This document shows, one piece after another, positions 1 through 4,143 of a stretch of 12,226 nt of DNA; position 1 is the stretch's first letter; each line of letters opens with the position of its first letter. A model generated the notes under the pieces. That model saw nothing but the letters and a program-made list of their open reading frames with translations, did not search any database and had not been told where the DNA came from. Made by a program: the position numbers and the translations under genes. Location of the stretch: NCBI GenBank assembly GCA_945860255.1, contig CAMAQI010000056.1, forward strand, positions 1-12,226, read 5' to 3'. Origin of the DNA: Methylacidiphilum caldifontis (GTDB lineage Bacteria > Verrucomicrobiota > Verrucomicrobiia > Methylacidiphilales > CAMAQI01).

Positions 1-1478
1 AGAAGGAACTGGGAAAAGATTATCCCAAGGTAGAGGCCGATGGTCCCCGCGTACCGCTTGCCATTTGGTATGCCAATAATCCCGATGATATCGCCGAGTT
101 TGAAAAGCAGATGCGACGTAAGGTGCATTACGTCGTCAAGCCAGATTACCTTTGGACGAGTATTGCCAACCTCGCTCGCACGCAAAACGCGGAACTGCTC
201 AACACCTTACAAGCAGGTTTCAAATACATTGAAAACGACTCCTTCCAAAGTACTTTTCAAGGACTGTTCTCCGAGATCGATCTGGCTTCGCCCAAGCTGG
301 GTAAGACCTACACGGATCGTAACGCTAAGCTCTGCACCATCATCCAAAAGATCGCTGAAGGTCTTGCGGACTTCTCCACGGACTCCGACGCACTGGGCGA
401 TGCCTACGAATACTTGATCGGCCAATTCGCCGCCGGTTCTGGCAAGAAGGCGGGCGAGTTCTACACGCCCCAGCAGATTTCCGACATTCTCTCCGCCATC
501 GTTACTCTTGACAGTCAGGAGCCAAAGACCGGTAAAAAAGCGCGTCTGGAAAAGGTTCTCGATTTCGCCTGTGGCTCCGGTTCCCTTCTCCTGAATGTGC
601 GAAAAAAACTAGGGTCAAATGGCATCGGAAAAATCTTCGGACAGGAAAAGAATATCACGACCTACAATCTCGCACGGATGAACATGTTGCTGCATGGGGT
701 GAAGGATTCAGAATTCGAGATCTACCACGGTGACACCCTGACCAACGACTGGGACCTCCTGCGTGAACTCAACCCCGCCAAGAAGCCCCAATTCGATGCC
801 ATCGTCGCCAATCCCCCTTTCAGCTACCGGTGGGACCCCTCCGAGGCCATGGGTGATGACGTGCGCTTCAAAAATCATGGCCTTGCCCCGAAATCCGCCG
901 CTGATTTCGCCTTCCTCCTCCACGGCTTCCACTTCCTGAAAGAGGAAGGAGTCATGGCCATCATCCTGCCCCACGGAGTGCTCTTCCGTGGTGGCGCTGA
1001 AGAACGCATCCGCACCAAACTCCTCAAAGACGGACACATCGACACCGTCATCGGTTTACCCGCGAATCTCTTCTACTCCACTGGTATTCCGGTCTGCATC
1101 CTCGTCCTCAAAAAGTGTAAAAAGCCGGACGACGTGCTCTTCATCAATGCCGCCGAGCACTTTGAGAAAGGCAAACGCCAGAACCGTCTGCGAGAAGGAA
1201 AGGACGGAGAGCCTAACGATATTGAAAAAATCATTTCCACCTACCAACACCGGAAGGAAGAGGACCGTTATTCCAAACGTATCTCGATGGAACGAATCGC
1301 CGAAGAGGGATACAACCTCAATATCTCCCGTTACATTAGCACCGCAACCGCTGAGGAAGAAATTGATTTGATTGCGACGCATAACAGCTTAGTGGAGATC
1401 GAGAAAAACATCAAAAAATCAACACTTCATCACAATGAATTCCTGAAAGAATTAGGGCTCCCTCCCCTTGGACTATAG
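1..1478 (+). CDS. hsdM: Type I restriction-modification DNA methyltransferase subunit HsdM, 5' end outside the window
   Basis: This is the methyltransferase (M) subunit of a type I restriction-modification system, which transfers a methyl group from S-adenosylmethionine to adenine N6 when complexed with the specificity subunit HsdS. The frame is open from base 3, so the Met at 111 is internal; about 491 residues are visible, against the usual 500-540. Seen directly: an N-terminal helical HsdM region, then GEFYTPQQISDIL (about 456-495), the SAM-binding motif LDFACGSGSLLLN (about 558-597) and the catalytic NPPF motif of gamma-class N6-adenine methyltransferases (810-821). The C-terminal part (YNLNISRYI at about 1312-1338) is also typical. 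The gene ends with TAG and appears complete at its 3' end. Codon use looks richer in G+C (many CTC, ATC, GCC) than dnaE further right, which suggests acquisition. No intact hsdS or hsdR follows; only fragments of a restriction locus lie downstream. Whether it still methylates depends on genes left of the window. Confidence 0.93.
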   Translation, partial: KELGKDYPKVEADGPRVPLAIWYANNPDDIAEFEKQMRRKVHYVVKPDYLWTSIANLARTQNAELLNTLQAGFKYIENDSFQSTFQGLFSEIDLASPKLGKTYTDRNAKLCTIIQKIAEGLADFSTDSDALGDAYEYLIGQFAAGSGKKAGEFYTPQQISDILSAIVTLDSQEPKTGKKARLEKVLDFACGSGSLLLNVRKKLGSNGIGKIFGQEKNITTYNLARMNMLLHGVKDSEFEIYHGDTLTNDWDLLRELNPAKKPQFDAIVANPPFSYRWDPSEAMGDDVRFKNHGLAPKSAADFAFLLHGFHFLKEEGVMAIILPHGVLFRGGAEERIRTKLLKDGHIDTVIGLPANLFYSTGIPVCILVLKKCKKPDDVLFINAAEHFEKGKRQNRLREGKDGEPNDIEKIISTYQHRKEEDRYSKRISMERIAEEGYNLNISRYISTATAEEEIDLIATHNSLVEIEKNIKKSTLHHNEFLKELGLPPLGL

Positions 1479-1540
1479 CTCGAGCACGATCGTTTTTTGG
1501 GTGATTTGACGACTTCCGCTCTTTCTACCAAGGAAGAGAG

Positions 1541-1654
1541 ATGATGACAGATCGTTATGCCTCTGTTCTTTCAGAGATTAAAAAACGCATTCAGTCCAAA
1601 AGATTGCGAGTGGTCTTAGCTCCCATTTTTCTTGAATTAACGCCTCCTTTTTAG
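1541..1654 (+). pseudogene. 5' stub of a DUF1016/YhcG-type PDDEXK nuclease gene
   Basis: A start codon (ATGATG at 1541) with a good Shine-Dalgarno sequence (AGGAAGAG just upstream) opens a 37-codon frame, 62 bases after hsdM. The first 27 residues (TDRYASVLSEIKKRIQSKRL, then RVVLA) resemble the N-terminus of DUF1016/YhcG-family proteins, predicted PDDEXK nucleases often found inside type I restriction operons. Resemblance stops at about base 1621. From there the DNA matches a GIY-YIG gene in the opposite orientation, and the frame runs into TAG at 1652. The simplest reading is that the gene was truncated by a rearrangement or insertion of the GIY-YIG copy. The family call rests on recognition of a short stretch and is moderately sure; the truncation is seen directly. 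A short peptide could still be made. Confidence 0.6.
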
Positions 1655-1766
1655 CTCTCGACCATTTTTTGAGTTAGGTTTCTCGTTGCCGTGCGGAGGT
1701 AAAAGAGGGATGAGTTTCGAGCCAGAGGCCCCCTATCGATAAATCGACTCGGGTCGTTCGTGATGC
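1617..1766 (-). pseudogene. Decayed inverted copy of a GIY-YIG nuclease gene (3' part only)
   Basis: Read on the minus strand from 1766, the sequence encodes ASRTTR, WLE, then TSARQRET, a stop (TAA at 1674-1676) and LKKWSRAKKEALIQ. This corresponds residue for residue, in one frame, to the second half of the intact GIY-YIG protein at 2199-2528 (ASRTTR, WLE, TSARQRETQLKKWSRAKKEALIQ). The stop replaces the Gln codon CAA. DNA identity is obvious by eye over about 150 bases. The 5' half, including the catalytic GIY and YIG strands, is missing: upstream of 1766 the sequence is the tRNA promoter region. The 3' end abuts the truncated DUF1016 stub at about 1620. This copy is non-functional as a nuclease. 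Confidence 0.85.
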
Positions 1767-1845
1767 GTGATTTTTTAAGAGAAATATTGAAACAAAAAAG
1801 CTTGCTCGATTTAAATCACTCGATATAAATTCACCTCCCTGCCAT
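1655..1845. other. Non-coding stretch between the gene stubs and tRNA-Asn
   Basis: Between the end of the DUF1016 stub and the tRNA there is no intact gene. The left part (to 1766) is the decayed GIY-YIG copy on the minus strand. The A+T-rich right part (about 1767-1845) holds the tRNA promoter, with the palindrome GATTTAAATC at 1808-1817 and an imperfect direct repeat of CTCGATTTAAAT / CTCGATATAAAT. Confidence 0.6.
1802..1829 (+). promoter_or_regulatory. Probable sigma-70 promoter of tRNA-Asn
   Basis: A -35 box TTGCTC (1802-1807), a 16-base spacer and a -10 box TATAAA (1824-1829) lie just before the tRNA. Transcription would start near 1836, about 10 bases before the mature 5' end. The spacer contains the perfect palindrome GATTTAAATC. 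Confidence 0.6.
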
Positions 1846-1917
1846 TCCGGAGTAGCTCAGTGGTAGAGCGGTCGGCTGTTAACCGATTGGTCGTAGGTTC
1901 GAGCCCTACCTCCGGAG
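1846..1917 (+). tRNA. tRNA-Asn(GTT)
   Basis: The sequence folds into a full cloverleaf. The acceptor stem pairs TCCGGAG (1846-1852) with CTCCGGA (1910-1916), followed by discriminator G (1917). The D arm is GCTC/GAGC and the anticodon stem GTCGG/CCGAT, with loop CTGTTAA and anticodon GTT at 1878-1880. The T arm is GTAGG/CCTAC around TTCGAGC. The 3' CCA is not fully encoded (CAT follows the discriminator), so it would be added by tRNA nucleotidyltransferase. The gene sits alone, between a decayed GIY-YIG copy and a REP-like repeat cluster. Confidence 0.96.
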
Positions 1918-1918
1918 C

Positions 1919-2165
1919 ATCTCGACAAGCTCGACGCCTCCGGCCGAGATTTAGAGATGCGACGTCCTGAGCTTGTCGAAGGACATTTCTTATTAGATTT
2001 TCCCCATCTCTCCGGCCTAAACAAAAAGACCCGACGTCTTGAGTTGAAGATTTTGGGCTGAAAGCCCTGAGCCAAAGGTTTTGAGCTGAAAGTTTTGAGC
2101 CTGTCGAAAAACCGTCGAAGGTCCGAAAATTTTGGGCTGAAAGCCCTGAGCCTGTCGAAGGGCTT
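1919..2165. repeat. Cluster of degenerate REP-like palindromes (core CCTGAGCTTGTCGAAGG)
   Basis: The space between tRNA-Asn and the GIY-YIG gene is filled with variants of one short palindromic unit. The clearest are at 1964-1984 (GTCCT ... AGGAC arms) and 2143-2163 (GCCCT ... AGGGC arms). Weaker versions occur near 2034-2050, 2064-2080, 2081-2095 and 2092-2117, and a partial reverse-complement unit is at 1921-1936. Arms change together (GTCCT/AGGAC versus GCCCT/AGGGC), so the hairpin rather than the exact sequence is kept. Repeats of this core are known to me from diverse bacterial genomes. Their role is unknown; one unit could act as a transcript end for the tRNA. Confidence 0.8.
2050..2152 (+). 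repeat. 24-base direct repeat pair (2050-2073 and 2129-2152)
   Basis: An identical 24-base sequence occurs at 2050-2073 and 2129-2152, offset by 79 bases, inside the REP-like cluster. Each copy contains a small hairpin GGGCT-GAA-AGCCC followed by the start of a palindromic unit. The pair indicates local duplication within the cluster. Confidence 0.85.
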
Positions 2166-2198
2166 GTCTTCCCGCCACTCCTCTCCCAATCCCTCTGG

Positions 2199-2528
2199 AT
2201 GAACCTGATCGAATCCGCTCATCAACTCAATCCTGACTTAAATCGAAACACTCCCACCGTCTACATCCTCCGTCTCCAGTCTGGTCGCCTTTACGTCGGT
2301 TGCACTCAAAACCTCCTCTCCCGACTCTCTGCACATGACAAAGGGACCGCATCACGAACAACACGACTCTACAGACCGATACAGGTCGTCTGGCTCGAAA
2401 ATCACTCTTCTTTAACCTCCGCACGACAACGCGAAACCCAACTCAAAAAATGGTCACGAGCTAAAAAAGAAGCGTTGATCCAAGCGAACTGGATAAAACT
2501 TAAACTATTATCTCAGTCAAAAGAATAA
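2199..2528 (+). CDS. Small GIY-YIG nuclease domain protein
   Basis: A 109-residue single-domain protein of the GIY-YIG endonuclease superfamily, the fold of the UvrC N-terminal domain and of some homing endonucleases. The GIY strand appears as VYIL (about residues 21-24) and the YIG strand as LYVG (about 31-34), followed by C-x-Q-N-L-x-x-R with the catalytic Arg (about residue 42) and a His (about 46) two turns later. The Glu of the family metal site is probably that in RQRETQLKKW, and the ending KKWSRAKKEALI is typical of the short URI-type subfamily. The ATG at 2199 has no clear Shine-Dalgarno sequence and about 20 residues precede the domain, so the true start is uncertain. The gene lies directly after the REP-like cluster, and a decayed second copy sits in inverted orientation at 1617-1766. 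The cellular role of these small stand-alone proteins is not established. Confidence 0.85.
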   Translation: MNLIESAHQLNPDLNRNTPTVYILRLQSGRLYVGCTQNLLSRLSAHDKGTASRTTRLYRPIQVVWLENHSSLTSARQRETQLKKWSRAKKEALIQANWIKLKLLSQSKE

Positions 2529-2606
2529 AAGAGAGTCAATCGGGATCGAGGCTCAATGCCGAGATTTTCCGATGGTCAGACTCCCCTTTGCGAAAGCGAA
2601 ATCAGA

Positions 2607-2649
2607 TAATACCCTTACTACTACCCTCATTATGAGGTTAATACCCTTA
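2607..2649. repeat. Near-perfect palindrome bracketed by 11-base direct repeats
   Basis: TAATACCCTTA occurs at 2607-2617 and again at 2639-2649. Between and partly overlapping them, TACCCTCAT-T-ATGAGGTTA (2622-2640) is an inverted repeat with nine-base arms and one mismatch. It lies immediately after the stop codon of the minus-strand DUF1016 remnant, so it may be the former transcript end of that gene or the end of a small mobile element. It has no long U-tract on either strand. Confidence 0.6.
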
Positions 2650-2790
2650 TTCTGACTTTTCTGTTTCCCCTAATTCCGCCTCAATCTCGTCCACGGTTGG
2701 GAGGCTTCCCTTCAATTCTTTCGCAAGTTTTTTAACGACTTGAGTTTCCCATTCGGCGACTCCAATCGGCTTGGTAAATCCGCATTCGGC
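2647..2790 (-). pseudogene. 3' stub of a DUF1016/YhcG-type PDDEXK nuclease gene
   Basis: On the minus strand a frame ending in TAA at 2647-2649 encodes GFTKPIGVAEWE, then KELKGSLPTVDEIEAELGE and a short acidic tail. I recognise this as the C-terminal end of DUF1016/YhcG-family proteins (KPIGV ... LP-x-ELK-x-SLP-x-x-EEIEAEL). Upstream, the same DNA read one frame over is the N-terminus of HsdS, so the body of the nuclease gene has been deleted and the remaining end joined out of frame to hsdS. No start codon serves it. Confidence 0.6.
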
Positions 2791-2837
2791 GCATCGGGGA
2801 ATTGCTCAAACTTTTCAAAAAAGGTTTCCAGTTTCAG
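2781..2837 (-). pseudogene. 5' stub of an hsdS (type I specificity subunit) gene
   Basis: On the minus strand, starting at 2837, the codons give LKLETFFEKFEQFPDAPNA. This matches a common HsdS N-terminus (MKLETFFEKF followed by DAPNA), the start of the DNA-recognition subunit of type I restriction-modification systems. The first codon is CTG where ATG would be expected. It overlaps the stop TGA of the gene before it (2834-2836); with an A in place of the C this would be the usual ATGA coupling. After NA the resemblance ends and the DNA changes to the end of a DUF1016 gene in another frame. Only about 19 codons remain, so it is non-functional. Confidence 0.65.
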
Positions 2838-2914
2838 GCCTTAGCCTTTTTGGTCGTATCTCGGTTTTTCCCAAGTTCGTTGTCCCACAGGTCGCGATAG
2901 GCATAAACATGGTG
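2834..2914 (-). pseudogene. 3' tail of an unrecognised gene that preceded hsdS
   Basis: Ahead of the hsdS stub, in a different minus-strand frame, the sequence reads HHVYAYRDLWDNELGKNRD followed by TTKKAKA and TGA. The stop overlaps the hsdS start position, which is the spacing expected of two coupled genes in one operon. I do not recognise the family. Upstream of about 2914 the DNA becomes the A+T-rich promoter of the pilin gene, so only the tail is left. Confidence 0.4.
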
Positions 2915-2926
2915 AAAAGATTTTTT

Positions 2927-2957
2927 TTGCATTTTTTAGAAAATGAGGCAGTATACT
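2927..2957 (+). promoter_or_regulatory. Promoter of the Flp pilin gene
   Basis: A -35-like TTGCAT (2927-2932) and a strong -10 TATACT (2952-2957) are separated by 19 bases, longer than ideal. Transcription would start near 2964, shortly before the Shine-Dalgarno sequence. The long spacer suggests need for an activator or modest basal strength. Confidence 0.5.
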
Positions 2958-2959
2958 GC
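2948..2959. promoter_or_regulatory. 12-base perfect palindrome over the -10 box, possible operator
   Basis: GCAGTATACTGC is its own reverse complement and contains the whole -10 hexamer TATACT. A dimeric regulator bound here would block RNA polymerase. No regulator is identified; operator function is inference. Confidence 0.4.
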
Positions 2960-2967
2960 GGTTAGCT

Positions 2968-3017
2968 AAAGGAGGTGATTTTAAATGTCAAAAAATATGA
3001 TTTTAAATGTCAAAAAA
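2968..3017 (+). promoter_or_regulatory. Near-ideal Shine-Dalgarno sequence and 22-base tandem duplication at the pilin start
   Basis: AAAGGAGGTGAT (2968-2979) is complementary to the 3' end of 16S rRNA along its full length and sits five bases before ATG 2985, implying high translation. The next bases form a tandem duplication with a 22-base period: a 20-base unit starting TGATTTTAAATG at 2976-2995 and 2998-3017. The second ATG (3007) is out of frame and meets TGA after four codons, so ATG 2985 is the start, with in-frame ATGs also at 2997 and 3018. Confidence 0.8.
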
Positions 3018-3170
3018 ATGATTCCCCGCGGGAAAAAAGGGCAAACCCTCGTTGAATATGCCTTAATCCTTGCCTTCATTTCGATCGTTGCAGTCGTTGT
3101 CCTACAATCCGTGGGAACTCAAGTGAAGAGTAAGTTCTCTCAAATTAGCTCTGCTTTAAAAGCCGGTTAG
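2985..3170 (+). CDS. Flp/Fap-family type IVb prepilin
   Basis: A 61-residue precursor of a small type IVb (Flp) pilin, the subunit of thin pili built by Tad-type secretion machinery in the cell envelope. The basic leader ends in RGKKG; prepilin peptidase would cut after Gly19, giving a mature protein starting QTLVEYALIL with the hallmark Glu and Tyr at positions +5 and +6. A single hydrophobic helix (about residues 21-42) follows, then a short amphipathic tail ending SSALKAG. Length and layout are typical of the family. The gene is alone, with its own promoter, a near-ideal Shine-Dalgarno sequence and a strong terminator; no tad or prepilin peptidase genes lie in the window, so the assembly apparatus must be encoded elsewhere. 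A tandem duplication at the start lengthens the leader by about seven residues, which cleavage should remove. Confidence 0.9.
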   Translation: MSKNMILNVKKMIPRGKKGQTLVEYALILAFISIVAVVVLQSVGTQVKSKFSQISSALKAG

Positions 3171-3186
3171 TTTTATCGCTTATTAC

Positions 3187-3223
3187 AAAACCACAGAGGA
3201 CTATTCACCTCTGTGGTTTTTTT
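3187..3223 (+). terminator. Rho-independent terminator of the pilin gene
   Basis: A perfect stem, ACCACAGAGG (3190-3199) with CCTCTGTGGT (3208-3217), closes an eight-base loop and is followed by a run of T. Flanking A and T residues can lengthen the stem. It lies between converging genes; the minus-strand side has a weaker U-tract, so it may act in both directions. Confidence 0.92.
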
Positions 3224-3227
3224 ATTG

Positions 3228-3761
3228 CTAACTTAAAATCGAGTCAATTTCAGAAGAAAGATCCTCAGCAGAGGGAAGATGGGTGGAACCTAAGCCTAAG
3301 CTCAGGCAATATTCCTTTAAAAATGGGTCGGAAATTATTTTCTTAATAATCTTTTTTTGAGCCCCCGCATAGATCTGTTGGACTCGTTGCTTGCTGATCC
3401 CAAAGAGCCTCCCCATCAGTCCAAATGAAATCGGAATATCACTCGCCAGATTTGTTGCAGCTAAACAGATTCCCCGAGCATAATAGAAGCAACCTCGATT
3501 TTCAACCTCAGTCGTTTTCTCTCCACAATCTTTGGTATCAACGCAAAGACAAAGTCTTTGATCCCCTAAAAAATCGCGTGCCTCAACATCCATTGAAAAA
3601 AGATAGGCCAATTCCTGCTCCCAAATTGTTTTAAGACTCTTCGGCCATTGGGAAAGGGGCTTTTTAAGATAAATCCAGTTTCCCTCTGACTCATACATCG
3701 GGTATCCCTCTTTCGGCTTCTGCAAAGAAAATCCGATCCACTCCTCTATCGGCTCACTCAT
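3228..3761 (-). CDS. Protein with a sigma-70 region-4-like helix-turn-helix
   Basis: A 177-residue soluble protein of no family I can name. Residues about 111-143 (ISFGLMGRLFGISKQRVQQI, then YAGAQKKIIKKI) look like the helix-turn-helix of sigma-70 region 4, where a similar segment reads LxEIGxxFGVTRxRVRQIxxxALxKL. This suggests DNA binding, perhaps to a -35-like element, although no region 2 (the -10 binding part) is present. Residues 71-99 contain five Cys (71, 73, 79, 91, 99), which could bind metal. The start ATG (3761) follows AGGGGGAGA and overlaps the end of the preceding gene by eight bases, so the two are translationally coupled. It is the last gene of the run after rsfS and converges on the pilin terminator. 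A transcriptional regulator is the best guess; a target cannot be named. Confidence 0.7.
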   Translation of the reverse strand: MSEPIEEWIGFSLQKPKEGYPMYESEGNWIYLKKPLSQWPKSLKTIWEQELAYLFSMDVEARDFLGDQRLCLCVDTKDCGEKTTEVENRGCFYYARGICLAATNLASDIPISFGLMGRLFGISKQRVQQIYAGAQKKIIKKIISDPFLKEYCLSLGLGSTHLPSAEDLSSEIDSILS

Positions 3762-4128
3762 TGGTCTCCCCCTGAGTGAAATTTCTTCGTTTACTCAACT
3801 TGAGAAGTTCTTCAAAAGACTTTTGACTCCGATAAAGATAATCAGAAACAGAACCGCTCTCCGTCGGAGAATGGGATTGGAGTAATTTGGCCGTGAGGGA
3901 TTGCTTTAAAAGCTCCCTTTTTGAATGAGGTAACGGAGTTCCTAGACCTCTCTCATACAAAACGATCGATTCCTCAACTCTGGTTTGGATCGACTGAAGT
4001 CCTTGGGCAATCTCTCTTTCCTCACCCTCAAAGTTTTGGGGGTCTAAAGGGATACGTGAAAGGGCTCTTAAAAGATGCGCGACATCTTCTGAGGTAAACG
4101 GCTTTCCTCGGGGATTGAGATACTCCAT
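3754..4128 (-). CDS. Conserved-looking hypothetical protein, 124 aa
   Basis: An acidic-to-neutral, probably helical soluble protein with no signal peptide or membrane segment and no motif I recognise. It starts MEYLNPRGKPFTSEDVAHLL and ends in a charged segment with KLSKRRN. Reality as a gene is supported by its place: it begins 15 bases after rsfS and its end overlaps the start of the helix-turn-helix gene by eight bases, as in an operon. The start ATG (4126-4128) has only a weak Shine-Dalgarno sequence (TTGAG), which fits translation coupled to rsfS. A role connected with the helix-turn-helix protein is possible but unsupported by sequence. Confidence 0.65.
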   Translation of the reverse strand: MEYLNPRGKPFTSEDVAHLLRALSRIPLDPQNFEGEEREIAQGLQSIQTRVEESIVLYERGLGTPLPHSKRELLKQSLTAKLLQSHSPTESGSVSDYLYRSQKSFEELLKLSKRRNFTQGETNE

Positions 4129-4143
4129 ATCTCAAGGATCGGT

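Larger units (their letters stand above)
2529..2926. other. Intergenic stretch with restriction-gene remnants and no intact gene
   Basis: No intact gene is visible. The part to about 2600 shows nothing I recognise beyond a weak small hairpin. From 2607 to 2649 there is a palindrome bracketed by direct repeats. From 2647 to 2914 the minus strand carries decayed pieces of a DUF1016 gene, an hsdS gene and one further gene, each given separately. Confidence 0.6.

Noticed and set aside
708..1037. Minus-strand open frame inside hsdM
   Set aside because: It is antisense to a well-supported coding region with clear HsdM motifs and shows no recognisable protein.
1655..1766. A working second GIY-YIG gene
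   Set aside because: The catalytic half is missing and an in-frame TAA is present at 1674-1676.
1909..1943. A phage or island attachment site at the 3' end of tRNA-Asn (CCTCCGG repeated at 1909-1915 and 1937-1943)
   Set aside because: Only seven bases match, 28 bases apart, and no integrase is visible; chance is a sufficient explanation.
1919..2165. A CRISPR array
   Set aside because: Units are degenerate palindromes at irregular distances, with no constant repeat and spacer lengths and no cas genes.
1857..2225. A 122-residue minus-strand open frame over tRNA-Asn and the repeats
   Set aside because: It runs antisense through the tRNA and through repeat units (peptide CPSTSSG is the usual translation of this repeat); frames like this are known false predictions.
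2771..2965. A 64-residue plus-strand open frame
   Set aside because: It is antisense to the hsdS and DUF1016 remnants and ends in the pilin promoter; it has no Shine-Dalgarno sequence and no recognisable protein.
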